Source: JABDCD01 sp964469525 (GTDB taxonomy: Bacteria > Pseudomonadota > Alphaproteobacteria > Rickettsiales > SXRF01). From it: 37,418 bases of DNA. Every line of letters starts with the position of its first letter. The stretch's first letter is position 1. The stretch lies in contig CAYXYU010000016.1 of the NCBI GenBank assembly GCA_964469525.1, positions 1 to 37,418 on the forward strand, in the 5' to 3' direction. A model generated the notes under the pieces. The model saw only the letters and a program-made list of their open reading frames with translations. It was not told where the DNA came from and searched no databases. Shown here in pieces: positions 6,596 to 15,685 of the stretch. The translations under genes were made by a program, and so were the position numbers.

Positions 6596-8340
6596 TATAT
6601 ATTAAAATACTTCGCCTGTGGGTGGTGGACAACAATGGCGCTGGTCGATTGCTCGGGGTGCAGCTGGAATTCTTCCGATAGCTCGACGCCGATGCGCTCG
6701 GCGCCGAGCAGTTTCAGCAATAATGCCTGGTCCTCGAGACGCGGCACGGCGGGATAGCCGAAGCTGTAGCGCGAGCCGCGATAGCCCTGCTTCAGCAGTT
6801 TCTTCATGTCGCGCTCATCTTCATGCCCGAAACCAAGCTCGGCTCGGATGCGCTTATGGATGTATTCGGCCAGCGCCTCGGCCATTTCAACGCCAAGCCC
6901 ATGCAAATAGAGATAATCCTGATAACGGTTGTTCGCAAACCATTCCCGCGCCACGTCGGCCACCTTCTGCCCGGCGGTTACCACCTGCATGCCAAGCACG
7001 TCACGCTCTTTCGCATCGATATCGCGGAAGAAGTCGGCGACGCAGATGCCGCCTTCCTTATCCTGCCGCGGCAGCGAGAAGCGTCCGATTTCTTTTTTGC
7101 CCGATTCGTCGAACAGCACGAGATCATTCTTCTCCGCCGCGCATTGGTAATAACCGTAGGCTGCCTTCGGCTGCAAAATATTCCCGCGTTCGCATTCCTC
7201 AAGTAGGCGCCTCAAGATCGGCTTCACGTCGGTCTCAACCCATTTCCAGTATTCGTCGAGCGTCCTGCCTGCCTTCTTGAATCCCCAGTGAAAGGTAAAC
7301 AGCATCTGCTCATTGAGATACGGCACCAGCGCCTTGACCGGCACGTTGTCAATAGTGCGCGCGCCCCAGAACGGTGGCGTTGGGACTTGAACTTGCTTGG
7401 CGAGTTCCGCGCGCTTCAACTTGATGGCATCGACCTCGACCGGCCGTAGTTCTTTCCCGATTAATTGCTGTCCCGCCTGTTCGTTCTGCGACCAGCGCTG
7501 CTTGGCTTTGGTATTGACCGGGCGGTTATGCTTGCGCTTCTTGATTTCGTCGAGATGCGTGTCGAACTGGCCGGAGGCCAGCTTATTCATCAAGTCCAGC
7601 CCGTCGAACGCATCCTGCGCGTAGGCAACGCGACCCGATCCGTAAGCGGCGACGCAATCCTCCTCGACATAGGCGCGTGTCAGCGCCGCGCCACCGAGCA
7701 ATACAGGTACGTCGTAGCCGAGTTGGGTCAGCTCCTGCAGATTCTCGCGCATTACTACCGTCGATTTGACCAGCAGGCCGGAAAGCCCCACCGCATCGGG
7801 CTTATTCTCGGCGATGGCGGTGACGATGTTGGATATCGGCACCTTGATGCCTAGATTGATCACCTTGTAACCGTTGTTGGTGAGGATGATGTCGACCAGG
7901 TTCTTGCCGATATCGTGCACGTCCCCCTTCACCGTGGCGAGGATGATCTTCCCCTTCTCCTGCCCCTCGACCTTCTCCATGAACGGCTCGAGATACGCCA
8001 CCGCCTTCTTCATCGTCTCCGCCGACTGCAGCACGAAGGGCAACTGCATCTTGCCGGCGCCGAACAATTCGCCCACCACTTTCATGCCTTCAAGCAGGAT
8101 ATTGTTGATGATATGGAGCGGCGGGTGCGTCTTCATCGCGTCCGCTAGGTCTTCCTCCAGACCTTTCTTATCGCCGTCGACGATACGATCTTTCAGCACT
8201 TCCTCGATGGTATCGGCGCGCTTTTTCTTTGCCGCTGCCTCGCCCTTGCGACCCTCAAACAGCGCGATGAAATACTGCAGCGGATCGTACGGATCGTCGG
8301 CTGTGCCCTTAGGCCTGGGAGGAATGGGAATGTCGTTCAT
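6595..8340 (-). CDS. metH: Methionine synthase, cobalamin-binding and reactivation half (MetH C-terminal part)
   Basis: This is the C-terminal half of cobalamin-dependent methionine synthase as a separate 581-residue protein. Residues about 40-125 form the helical cap over the corrin. The B12 domain follows with GDVHDIGKN, where His142 would be the lower cobalt ligand, then VGLSGLLVKS and PVLLGGAALT. From about residue 300 comes the SAM-binding reactivation domain, with FWGARTID, MLFTFHWGFKK, LGVEMAEALAEYIHKRIR, the RGSRYSFGYPAVP loop that binds SAM, and the terminal HHPQAKYF. It must work with the other half (9652-11490), which carries the homocysteine and folate sites. The break falls where the four-module enzyme has a linker (near residue 650 in E. 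coli). The two halves are transcribed the same way with a hydrolase gene between them. No reading-frame damage is visible. Confidence 0.95.
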   Translation of the reverse strand: MNDIPIPPRPKGTADDPYDPLQYFIALFEGRKGEAAAKKKRADTIEEVLKDRIVDGDKKGLEEDLADAMKTHPPLHIINNILLEGMKVVGELFGAGKMQLPFVLQSAETMKKAVAYLEPFMEKVEGQEKGKIILATVKGDVHDIGKNLVDIILTNNGYKVINLGIKVPISNIVTAIAENKPDAVGLSGLLVKSTVVMRENLQELTQLGYDVPVLLGGAALTRAYVEEDCVAAYGSGRVAYAQDAFDGLDLMNKLASGQFDTHLDEIKKRKHNRPVNTKAKQRWSQNEQAGQQLIGKELRPVEVDAIKLKRAELAKQVQVPTPPFWGARTIDNVPVKALVPYLNEQMLFTFHWGFKKAGRTLDEYWKWVETDVKPILRRLLEECERGNILQPKAAYGYYQCAAEKNDLVLFDESGKKEIGRFSLPRQDKEGGICVADFFRDIDAKERDVLGMQVVTAGQKVADVAREWFANNRYQDYLYLHGLGVEMAEALAEYIHKRIRAELGFGHEDERDMKKLLKQGYRGSRYSFGYPAVPRLEDQALLLKLLGAERIGVELSEEFQLHPEQSTSAIVVHHPQAKYFNI

Positions 8341-8377
8341 GCGGGTATCTTAGCGAAATGGCAGGAAAAGGGAAGGT

Positions 8378-9583
8378 TCAGCGGCCAATGCCTGAAGCGG
8401 TCTGGCCATTGCCGTCACCAGGCCGTATTTCCCCTCTTGCACGCGCCATAAAAGCTTCGTCCATGTCGGCCACGACCTGCCTGGCGTCCCAGCCGGTATG
8501 CGGCGTCTCGACGTCGGTACGCATATAATCCCCAACCAGGTCGCGGGTGACAACGTGTATGTTGTTGCGATCGGCGAAATGCTGCAGCCGCCGGTAATGC
8601 GAGATATTCACCGCCTCATCTCCCGGCGCATGCGCCAGATAGAGAAACGTCTGCTCGGGGTTAAGATTCTTCATGCGTTTAAATGACTCGAACTTATGGT
8701 CCACAGCGCCGTTGATACGCGGAGAGGGAATATGGCGGAAATGACTGCGCACGCAGCGGCGCATCGAGGTGAAGGAATTGATCAGCGCCAGCCATCCCGG
8801 CGGCTGGCCACGACGCGTCATCTCTTCCGCCAGCATCATCGCCACCGCGCCACCCATCGATTCCCCGGCCAGCACCACCCGCTCGGGAGGGATACGCTTC
8901 TCGCGCAGAAAATCTGCCAGCGCCTGCACATCCTTTCCAAACTCCCCTTCGCCAGGTTTGGCACCATTACCGTAACTGGCCCCCTGGCCGGTTAAGTGCA
9001 CGGCGATTACTTCAGCGCCGGTATCCGCCAATGCCTTTAACCATTTCAGCCGGTAGCGCCGATCATATTTACACCGCTGCCCGGTTTCAGAATTAATGTC
9101 TCTCTTCGGCATGAAGCCCACATCGCCCCAATGCCCCCGGCGGCCATGGAACACAACATACACCGGCTTGGTGCTGTCAAAGCCCTGTTTGTGCCACACT
9201 GCCAGTTTAATCCCGTCGCGACGCGGGATGTATTGTTCGCGAAACTCCTGTACCTCTGCATATTCTCCTGGTTTATGGATGTCATAATATTCAGCGGGCT
9301 GAATCACGGGAATATGAGCACCGAAGATCAAAGGATCGTGGAAGGGACGGAGTATTCCCTCCACTTCTGCCCACGCCAAGGCGTATTGGGCCCCAACAGC
9401 CGCAGCGCGTACGGCATCGCGGGCAGTATTTGTAGCCTCGCGCGCGCGGTCAACTGCTGTCCCTATGGCCTGTCCCAGCCGGTTTACGCTGCCGGTAAAA
9501 CCGCTTAATAGGCTTAACAAGCGATGCCTGTCTTCCGATACCGACAGGGCGGGCGTCGATATATCCTCTGCTGCGTCACTCAC
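8378..9583 (-). CDS. Alpha/beta-hydrolase family protein, substrate unknown
   Basis: This 401-residue protein has a serine hydrolase fold. The core starts near residue 138 with PVYVVFHGRRGHWGD, where HGRRG is the likely oxyanion loop. The nucleophile elbow is VVLAGESMGGAVAMM with Ser242. An acid in HAPGDEAV (Asp322) and a histidine in TPHTGWD (His362) complete a plausible triad. The first ~100 residues are not catalytic: a helical Ala/Arg-rich stretch (about residues 25-75) could bind membrane or a partner. There is no signal peptide, so it is probably cytoplasmic. It is co-directional with both metH halves, 68 bp after metH-N and 37 bp before metH-C, so it is likely in the same transcript. 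Nothing in it points to methionine or folate chemistry; a later insertion into the metH linker site is one reading. Confidence 0.85.
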   Translation of the reverse strand: MSDAAEDISTPALSVSEDRHRLLSLLSGFTGSVNRLGQAIGTAVDRAREATNTARDAVRAAAVGAQYALAWAEVEGILRPFHDPLIFGAHIPVIQPAEYYDIHKPGEYAEVQEFREQYIPRRDGIKLAVWHKQGFDSTKPVYVVFHGRRGHWGDVGFMPKRDINSETGQRCKYDRRYRLKWLKALADTGAEVIAVHLTGQGASYGNGAKPGEGEFGKDVQALADFLREKRIPPERVVLAGESMGGAVAMMLAEEMTRRGQPPGWLALINSFTSMRRCVRSHFRHIPSPRINGAVDHKFESFKRMKNLNPEQTFLYLAHAPGDEAVNISHYRRLQHFADRNNIHVVTRDLVGDYMRTDVETPHTGWDARQVVADMDEAFMARARGEIRPGDGNGQTASGIGR

Positions 9584-9651
9584 GAGTTGGATTCTTTTTT
9601 TGTATTAACTCTAGTTAATAACCTAGCCTGCCCGGCGGGAAGGGTCAACCG

Positions 9652-11490
9652 TTAAGCCGCCGCCGTGGCCGGGCTCCTGCGGTCGAAGATCAGATCTTCC
9701 GCCGCTTCTACTTCATGTTTGGGAATCTTATGCAAAGGCGCGATCTTGCTGACATGGATGATCGCCCCCGTCATGCCGCGTTTCTGGGCATGATCAAGGT
9801 AGACTGAGTTCAGCACATGCCGCGCCGCCGGGTTCAGGCCGAAGGAGATATTGGACAGCCCGAGGATGATCTGGATGTCGGGCAGCTCCTTGTGGATGCG
9901 CTCGATGGCTTCGAGCGTCCACAGTCCCAGTTTGCGATCGTCCTCGTTGCCGGTGCAGATGGTGAAGGTCAGCGGATCGATCATCAGGTCCGAAGGCGGC
10001 AGGCCGTACTGCCTGCAGCAGAAATCATGCAGACGGTGCGCGACCTGCAGCTTGCGTTCCACATCCTTAGCCATGCCCTGCTCGTCGATGGTCAACGCAA
10101 TCACGCTGGCGCCGAATTTTTTCGCCAGCTGCATGCGCTTCCTGGCCGGTTCCTCGCCGTCCTCGAAATTGATCGAGTTGATGACCGGCTTGCCGCCATA
10201 CAGCTTCAGCGCCGATTCAAGCACAACCAATTCAGTCGAGTCGATGACTAAAGGCGCGGTGACCGATCCGCGCAGCCGCGTGATCATCTCGCTCATGTCG
10301 CGCACCTCGTCGCGGCCCACGAAAGCGGTGCAGATGTCGAGCGCGTGACTGCCCTCGCGCACCTGCTCCTTCGCCATGTCGAGGCAGGTGTCCCAATCCT
10401 CACGCTCCTGCGCCTCGCGGAATTTCTTTGAGCCGTTGGCGTTGCAGCGCTCCCCGATGGCGAGAATCGCATTATCCTGCCGGAGTTCCGTCTGCTGAAA
10501 CAGCGAGGCGATAGCCGGTACCCAGTGGTGCGTGCGCGGCGACGGTGCGGGGCGGCGTTTACTCTTCTCCTGTTTTTCCAGCATCGCGTTCAGCGCAGCG
10601 ATATGGTTCTCATTGGTGCCGCAGCATCCGCCGATGACGTTAATGCCATCCTCCTTCAGGAAACGCTCCATCCATTTTGCCATTTCATCCGGCGACAGCG
10701 GGAAATGCACATGCCCCTGATGCATCTCGGGCAGGCCGGCATTCGGCAGCACCGAGATTTTGCGCGGCCAGTTCTGCGCCAGCCAGCGCACATGGTCAGC
10801 CATCTCCTGCGGCCCGGTGGCGCAGTTGAGCCCCATGGAATCGACGCCCAGCGCCTCGATGATGGTCGCCGCCGCCGCGATGTCGGAGCCGACCAGCAGC
10901 GTGCCGGTCGTCTCCACCGTCACCTGCACCATGATCGGCAGCGTGACGTTGTTTTTGCGCATGGCAATTTTTGCGCCGTTGACCGCCGCTTTTACCTGCA
11001 GCGGATCCTGCGCCGTCTCGATCAGGATGGCGTCCGCCCTGCCCGCGATCAGCCCCTCCGCCTGCTCGGAAAACGCCTTCTCCAGCGCGTCATACCCGAT
11101 ATGGCCGAGGCTCGGCAGCTTGGTCCCCGGGCCGATGGCGCCGATCACGAAACGCGGCCGCCCATCGCTCGCAAACTCAGCAATCGCCTCATGCGCCAGT
11201 TCGCAGGCGCGCTTGTTGATCTCCAGCGTCTTATCCTGCAGTCCGAATTCGCCCAGCGTAATGGTCGAACCGCCGAAGGTGTTGGTCTCCACCGCATCGG
11301 AACCGACCGCGAGGTATTTCATATGCACGTTCCGGATGAAGTCCGGACGCGACAGGTTCAGGATTTCCGAGCAGTTCTCCTGCCCCCAGTAATCCTTCTC
11401 CACCTCAAGGTCCGCCCCCTGGATCTGCGTCCCCATGGCGCCGTCGAGCAGCAGGACTTGCGAGTCTAAAAATTCAAGGAAATGGCTCAT
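9652..11490 (-). CDS. metH: Methionine synthase, homocysteine- and folate-binding half (MetH N-terminal part)
   Basis: This 612-residue protein equals the first two modules of MetH. The Hcy-binding barrel (about 1-310) starts LLLDGAMGTQIQGADL and has the three zinc-ligand cysteines: Cys223 in GLNCATGP and Cys289-Cys290 in IGGCCGTN. The pterin-binding barrel (about 340-600) has AIGERCNANGSKKFREA, HALDICTAFVGRDEVRDM, PLVIDSTELVVLESAL, PVINSINFEDGEE, DLMIDPLTFTICTG and ILGLSNISFGLNPAARHVLNS. It transfers methyl from 5-methyltetrahydrofolate through cobalamin carried by the partner half (6595-8340). The start ATG at 11490 gives the family N-terminus MSHFLEFLDSQVLLLDGAMG. The promoter must lie in the short gap to the divergent orphan gene. 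I see no cobalamin riboswitch there. Confidence 0.96.
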   Translation of the reverse strand: MSHFLEFLDSQVLLLDGAMGTQIQGADLEVEKDYWGQENCSEILNLSRPDFIRNVHMKYLAVGSDAVETNTFGGSTITLGEFGLQDKTLEINKRACELAHEAIAEFASDGRPRFVIGAIGPGTKLPSLGHIGYDALEKAFSEQAEGLIAGRADAILIETAQDPLQVKAAVNGAKIAMRKNNVTLPIMVQVTVETTGTLLVGSDIAAAATIIEALGVDSMGLNCATGPQEMADHVRWLAQNWPRKISVLPNAGLPEMHQGHVHFPLSPDEMAKWMERFLKEDGINVIGGCCGTNENHIAALNAMLEKQEKSKRRPAPSPRTHHWVPAIASLFQQTELRQDNAILAIGERCNANGSKKFREAQEREDWDTCLDMAKEQVREGSHALDICTAFVGRDEVRDMSEMITRLRGSVTAPLVIDSTELVVLESALKLYGGKPVINSINFEDGEEPARKRMQLAKKFGASVIALTIDEQGMAKDVERKLQVAHRLHDFCCRQYGLPPSDLMIDPLTFTICTGNEDDRKLGLWTLEAIERIHKELPDIQIILGLSNISFGLNPAARHVLNSVYLDHAQKRGMTGAIIHVSKIAPLHKIPKHEVEAAEDLIFDRRSPATAAA

Positions 11491-11565
11491 TAATTTCTTT
11501 TAACAATAAATGGGGTGTGATTAAATGCAGGTCCAAGTGTAATGGTTTCAGCGAGGAATACAACC

Positions 11566-12168
11566 ATGGCGAAATCACAGAACTTATCGGAAGCGGTTCG
11601 TAAATTTTTGAATACGTCACTGCATTCTGAACAAGCAATAATGCTATGCCAGTGCGCACATGATAGCCCAACCTTTGGGAAGCGCTGGGTACAAAAAGAA
11701 CTTCCTAGAGAAATGAATAAATTTACTTATAACGACGTTTTTACATTCTTAAAAGCTTATGCGCTTAACCGTAAGAAAGCGCTTGCCAGAGAAATCGATA
11801 ACATGGAGTTGAGGTTACAAAGAAAAGACCTCGAAAATGAAGTAGGACAAGGATTTGGCGAACTGCATGACGACTTATTACGTCAGGCTCAACAGATTAA
11901 AAATTTCCTTTCTTTTGCAGAGGCGCTAGAGATATTTGCTACGAATCCACCTGAATTGGAGGCACAGCGCGTGCAATGGGAACGAGAGCGTGATAGCCTG
12001 CGCGGCGATATAGAAACGCATATACCTCTGGAAGAAATTGAGATTATACTTGGAAAAGGCAATCTGCTTGCCTCTATCATTCAGCAGATGAGCCGGGATT
12101 TCAGACCCGTCGCAAAAATGGCCCATGATTTGGAGCGCGGCAGGGGACAAGGAGGTCGCGGTGGCTAA
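11566..12168 (+). CDS. Orphan hypothetical protein, helical, AT-rich gene
   Basis: I do not recognise this 200-residue protein. I chose the ATG at 11566 (MAKSQNLSEAVRKFLN) because GAGG lies about 9 bases upstream; an ATG at 11542 is also in frame. It is almost wholly polar and helical with no membrane segment or signal peptide. Residues about 65-105 (EIDNMELRLQRKDLENEV) and 125-150 (ELEAQRVQWERERDSLRGD) look like coiled coil. The tail is Gly/Arg-rich (LERGRGQGGRGG) and overlaps the radA start and ribosome binding site. The first two thirds are clearly AT-richer than radA and metH, with codons such as TTA and ATA, which suggests later arrival. It overlaps radA by 8 bases, so if translated it may affect radA initiation. 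The coding call rests on the long open frame and start region. Confidence 0.7.
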   Translation: MAKSQNLSEAVRKFLNTSLHSEQAIMLCQCAHDSPTFGKRWVQKELPREMNKFTYNDVFTFLKAYALNRKKALAREIDNMELRLQRKDLENEVGQGFGELHDDLLRQAQQIKNFLSFAEALEIFATNPPELEAQRVQWERERDSLRGDIETHIPLEEIEIILGKGNLLASIIQQMSRDFRPVAKMAHDLERGRGQGGRGG

Positions 12169-13546
12169 ATCCACTTCCAGTTTCGTCTGCCAGTCCTGCG
12201 GCGCCATCCATCCCAAATGGTCGGGCAAATGCGACGACTGCGACAGTTGGAACAGCATCGTCGAGGAGACAGGCATTGAAGCGACGCCCAAGGGCTTGAC
12301 CGCCGGCAAGGGCAAAAAGATCGATCTGGTCACGATGGACGGCGAGATCGAGGATGCGGCACGCGCCAGCAGCGGCATCGGCGAGCTCGACCGGGTGCTG
12401 GGCGGCGGGCTGGTGAAAGGTTCCGCCGTGCTGATCGGAGGCGACCCCGGCATCGGCAAATCGACGCTGCTGCTGCAAACGGTGGTGGCCGTGACGCGGC
12501 AGGGACTGGGATGCGTCTATATCTCCGGCGAAGAATCGGTGGCGCAGGTCGCCTTGCGCGCGCGCCGCCTCGGCATCACCGAGCCGAATGTGAAGCTCGC
12601 CAGTGCCACCTCGGTGCGCGACATCATCGCCAGCATCGACGCGGGCAGCCCGCCGCAGGTCGTCATCATCGATTCGATCCAGACCATGTATCTCGACAAT
12701 ATCGACGCCGCACCCGGCACCGTATCGCAGGTACGGGCCGCCAGTCATGAACTCATCAAGCTGGCCAAGAAGCGCGGCATCACGCTGTTCCTGGTCGGGC
12801 ATGTGACGAAGGACGGGCAGATCGCCGGGCCGCGCGTACTCGAGCATATGGTCGATACCGTGCTCTATTTCGAAGGCGAGCGCGGCCACCAGTTCCGTAT
12901 TCTGCGTGCGGTCAAGAACCGCTTCGGCGGCACCGACGAAATCGGTGTCTTTGAAATGACCGATGGCGGCCTGAAGGAAGTCGCCAACCCCTCGGCGCTG
13001 TTCCTGTCGGGGCGCGAAGGCGCTATCAGCGGCGCAGCAGTCTTTGCCGGGATGGAGGGTTCGCGCCCGCTATTGGTTGAAATCCAGGCGCTGGTCGCCC
13101 CCTCCTACATGAGCTCGCCGCGCCGCGCGGTGGTCGGCTGGGATACCAATCGGCTGGCCATGATCCTTGCCGTGCTGGAGACGCGCTGCGGCATCCGCTT
13201 CTCCGACAAGGAAGTGTATTTGAGCGTCGCCGGCGGCATTCGTGTCGCCGAGCCGGCGGCGGATTTGGCGGTGGCCGCCGCGCTGATGAGCGCGCTCTAC
13301 GACATCCCGCTTCCGCAAGCTGCGGTAATGTTCGGCGAAATCGGCCTGTCGGGCGAAATCCGCCCGGTGGCGCGCATGGAGGCCCGGCTGAAAGAGGCGG
13401 AAAAGCTCGGGTTCCGGGCCGCGTACCTGCCCCGATCAGGGCCATTTAAAGGTTTGACCCTGACGCCAAATCATGTAGAAACTGTAGCCTCACTGGCGCG
13501 GGAGCTGTTTGGCGCAGGCGCCAGGAAGAAAGCGCTTCCGGCATAG
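12161..13546 (+). CDS. radA: DNA repair protein RadA (branch-migration ATPase)
   Basis: RadA is a RecA-like hexameric helicase that extends recombination intermediates during repair and transformation. The 461-residue length is normal. I chose the GTG at 12161 because AAGGAGG lies 5 bases upstream and the family N-terminus AKSTSSFVCQSCG follows; an upstream ATG at 12125 would add unrelated residues. The zinc finger is Cys10, Cys13, Cys24, Cys27. Walker A is GGDPGIGKST (93-102), Walker B is QVVIIDSIQT, and the RadA-specific KNRFG motif is in LRAVKNRFGGTDEIG. The C-terminal Lon-protease-like domain has LSVAGGIRVAEPAADLAVAAAL and GEIGLSGEIRPV. The start overlaps the orphan gene by 8 bases and the stop is 1 base before cvpA, so it heads a coupled run with cvpA, purF and the SDR gene. 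Confidence 0.98.
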   Translation: MAKSTSSFVCQSCGAIHPKWSGKCDDCDSWNSIVEETGIEATPKGLTAGKGKKIDLVTMDGEIEDAARASSGIGELDRVLGGGLVKGSAVLIGGDPGIGKSTLLLQTVVAVTRQGLGCVYISGEESVAQVALRARRLGITEPNVKLASATSVRDIIASIDAGSPPQVVIIDSIQTMYLDNIDAAPGTVSQVRAASHELIKLAKKRGITLFLVGHVTKDGQIAGPRVLEHMVDTVLYFEGERGHQFRILRAVKNRFGGTDEIGVFEMTDGGLKEVANPSALFLSGREGAISGAAVFAGMEGSRPLLVEIQALVAPSYMSSPRRAVVGWDTNRLAMILAVLETRCGIRFSDKEVYLSVAGGIRVAEPAADLAVAAALMSALYDIPLPQAAVMFGEIGLSGEIRPVARMEARLKEAEKLGFRAAYLPRSGPFKGLTLTPNHVETVASLARELFGAGARKKALPA

Positions 13547-13547
13547 C

Positions 13548-14228
13548 ATGATCGACCTATCGCAACTCAACAATTTTGACCTGGTGGTCATTGGTGTCAT
13601 CGCCATCTCCTGCCTGCTTGCCTTTTTCCGCGGGCTGGTGCGCGAGATACTGTCGCTGGTCGCCTGGATCGGCGCCGGCATCGTGACCATCTATTATTTT
13701 CCCGAGGCGCGCCAGGCGCTCGAGCCGCATTTCCGCAGTACCGCCGTCGCCGCCGGGGCTGCCGCCGTCGGTATCTATCTTGCGGCGTTGTTCGGCTTTG
13801 CCATGCTTAATATGTTCATTATGAAGTCGATTCGGAGCGGTGACGAGCCGGGCATGCTTGACAATATGCTGGGCCTCGGGTTCGGCGCGCTGCGCGGCAT
13901 ATTCATTGTTTCTCTCGGCTATTTCCTGCTCACCATCGCCCTCGCCGAGCGGGATTATCCCGAATGGCTGAAGACCTCTGTCACCCGCCCCTATGCCGAG
14001 AAAGGCGCGCTGATGCTGGCCAGGGCGGCGCCCGATTATCTGCGCGATCTCTCCTCGCTGCAGAAGGCGACCATCAACGAAATCCAGGAACGCCAGCGCA
14101 CGCTGCAGAACCAGGACCCGAACGCCTATAACGAATACCCCCCCACCGGCGCCTACGAGAATGTCGGCTATGACCGCCGCAGCAGCAACCAGATGAACCG
14201 TGTCATTGACAGCGCGGATACGCCATGA
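13548..14228 (+). CDS. cvpA: CvpA family inner-membrane protein
   Basis: CvpA proteins are small inner-membrane proteins needed for colicin V production in E. coli and linked to envelope stress tolerance; the molecular activity is unknown. The 226-residue protein has four hydrophobic segments: about 10-27, 32-50, 64-85 and 105-128, with the typical FFRGLVREILSLVAWIGA between the first two and MLDNMLGLGFGALRGIFIVSLGYF later. The C-terminal ~90 residues are soluble and polar, ending in a Tyr/Asn/Pro-rich tail. It starts one base after the radA stop and its TGA overlaps the purF ATG (ATGA). The cvpA-purF pairing is conserved widely, which supports both calls. Confidence 0.94.
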   Translation: MIDLSQLNNFDLVVIGVIAISCLLAFFRGLVREILSLVAWIGAGIVTIYYFPEARQALEPHFRSTAVAAGAAAVGIYLAALFGFAMLNMFIMKSIRSGDEPGMLDNMLGLGFGALRGIFIVSLGYFLLTIALAERDYPEWLKTSVTRPYAEKGALMLARAAPDYLRDLSSLQKATINEIQERQRTLQNQDPNAYNEYPPTGAYENVGYDRRSSNQMNRVIDSADTP

Positions 14229-15685
14229 CGATGGACGCAAGCCAGCTTCCCTTTGACAACGACAAATTCAGGGAGGAATGCGGCGTCTTCGGTATATTCG
14301 GGCACCCCGATGCCTCCGCCCATGCGGCCCTCGGGCTGCATGCGCTGCAGCATCGCGGGCAGGAAGCGGCCGGCATCGTCAGCTTCGACGGCCGGCATTT
14401 CTATTCGCACCGTGCGCTCGGCCTGGTCGGTGACAATTTCAATTCGGCCTCGGTCATCGGCAAGCTCAAAGGTCATGTCGCCGTCGGCCATAACCGCTAT
14501 TCGACCACCGGCGAGACGCATCTGCGCAACGTGCAGCCGCTGTTCGGCGATTTTTCCTTCGGCGGGCTGGCCATCGCCCATAACGGGAACCTGACCAACG
14601 CCATGACGCTCCGTAAACAGCTGATCGACATCGGCTGCCTGTTCCAGTCGACCTCCGATACGGAAGTCATCATTCACCTGATCGCGCTCTCCAAGCAGTC
14701 TTCGGTGGAGGACCGGCTGTTTGATGCGCTGATGCGTATCGAAGGCGCCTACTCGCTGGTGGTGATGAGCAACGACACGCTGATCGGCGTGCGCGACCCG
14801 CTGGGCGTCCGCCCGCTGGTCATCGGGAAGCTCGGCGATGCCACGCTGCTCGCCTCGGAGACCTGCGCGCTCGATATCGTCGGCGCCGAATACGTGCGCG
14901 ACGTCGAGCCGGGTGAGATGGTCATCGTGACACCTGAGGGCCTGCGCTCGGCCAAGCCCTTCCCTAAGATGAAAAAACGCTTCTGCATCTTCGAATATGT
15001 GTATTTCTCGCGCCCGGACTCGGTGTCGGAAGGCCTCAATGTCTACGAAACGCGTCAGCGTATCGGCGCCGAGCTGGCGCGCGAAGCGCCGGTCAAGGCC
15101 GACATCGTGGTGCCGGTGCCGGATTCGGGCATCCCCGCCGCGCTGGGTTACGCGAAAGAATCGAAGATTCCGTTCGAGCTTGGTATTATCCGCAACCATT
15201 ATGTTGGCCGCACTTTCATCGAACCGTCCGACCACGTACGCCATCTCGGCGTCAAGCTGAAGCATAACGGCAACCGCGCCATGCTGGAAGGCAGGCGCGT
15301 TATCCTGGTCGATGATTCCATCGTGCGCGGCACCACCTCAAAAAAAATTGTGAATATGGTGCGCGAGGCCGGGGCGAAGCAGGTGCATATGCGCATTGCC
15401 AGCCCGCCGACGACGCATTCCTGCTTTTACGGGGTCGACACGCCGACGCGCAGCCAGCTGCTGGCGGCTAATAACGACCTGAAGACCATGGCGCAGCTGA
15501 TCGGCGTCGACAGCCTCGCCTTCATTTCGCTCGATGGCATGTACCGCGCAGTGGGCGGCACCCGCCGCAACGACGCCGCACCACAGTTCTGTGACGCCTG
15601 CTTCTCCGGCGATTACCCCATCCCGCTGACCGACTGCGAGAATGGCAGCCAGAAGGACCTGTTCTCCGAATTTTCGGAGGTCTAG
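14225..15685 (+). CDS. purF: Amidophosphoribosyltransferase (glutamine PRPP amidotransferase)
   Basis: PurF makes 5-phosphoribosylamine from PRPP and glutamine, the first step of purine synthesis. The 486-residue protein has an N-terminal Ntn glutaminase domain: Cys19 in EECGVFGIFG would become the catalytic N-terminus after removal of an 18-residue propeptide. HALQHRGQEAAGI, GHNRYSTTG and AIAHNGNLTNA follow. The PRTase domain has VPVPDSGIPAALGYA, the PRPP loop RRVILVDDSIVRGTTS and RIASPPTTHSCFYGVDTP. Cysteines in the CDACFSGDYP tail, together with upstream Cys residues, suggest the iron-sulfur form known from B. subtilis, though I did not verify each ligand. It is translationally coupled at both ends: ATGA with cvpA and TAGTG with the SDR gene. 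Confidence 0.98.
   Translation: MTMDASQLPFDNDKFREECGVFGIFGHPDASAHAALGLHALQHRGQEAAGIVSFDGRHFYSHRALGLVGDNFNSASVIGKLKGHVAVGHNRYSTTGETHLRNVQPLFGDFSFGGLAIAHNGNLTNAMTLRKQLIDIGCLFQSTSDTEVIIHLIALSKQSSVEDRLFDALMRIEGAYSLVVMSNDTLIGVRDPLGVRPLVIGKLGDATLLASETCALDIVGAEYVRDVEPGEMVIVTPEGLRSAKPFPKMKKRFCIFEYVYFSRPDSVSEGLNVYETRQRIGAELAREAPVKADIVVPVPDSGIPAALGYAKESKIPFELGIIRNHYVGRTFIEPSDHVRHLGVKLKHNGNRAMLEGRRVILVDDSIVRGTTSKKIVNMVREAGAKQVHMRIASPPTTHSCFYGVDTPTRSQLLAANNDLKTMAQLIGVDSLAFISLDGMYRAVGGTRRNDAAPQFCDACFSGDYPIPLTDCENGSQKDLFSEFSEV

Noticed and set aside
6595..11490. metH broken by insertion (pseudogene)
   Set aside because: Both halves have their own starts, full motif sets and a break exactly at a natural module boundary, so two functional proteins are more likely.
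11491..11565. Cobalamin or SAM riboswitch upstream of metH-N
   Set aside because: The gap to the divergent gene is only 51-75 bp and shows neither a B12 box nor a SAM-II-like pseudoknot pattern by eye.
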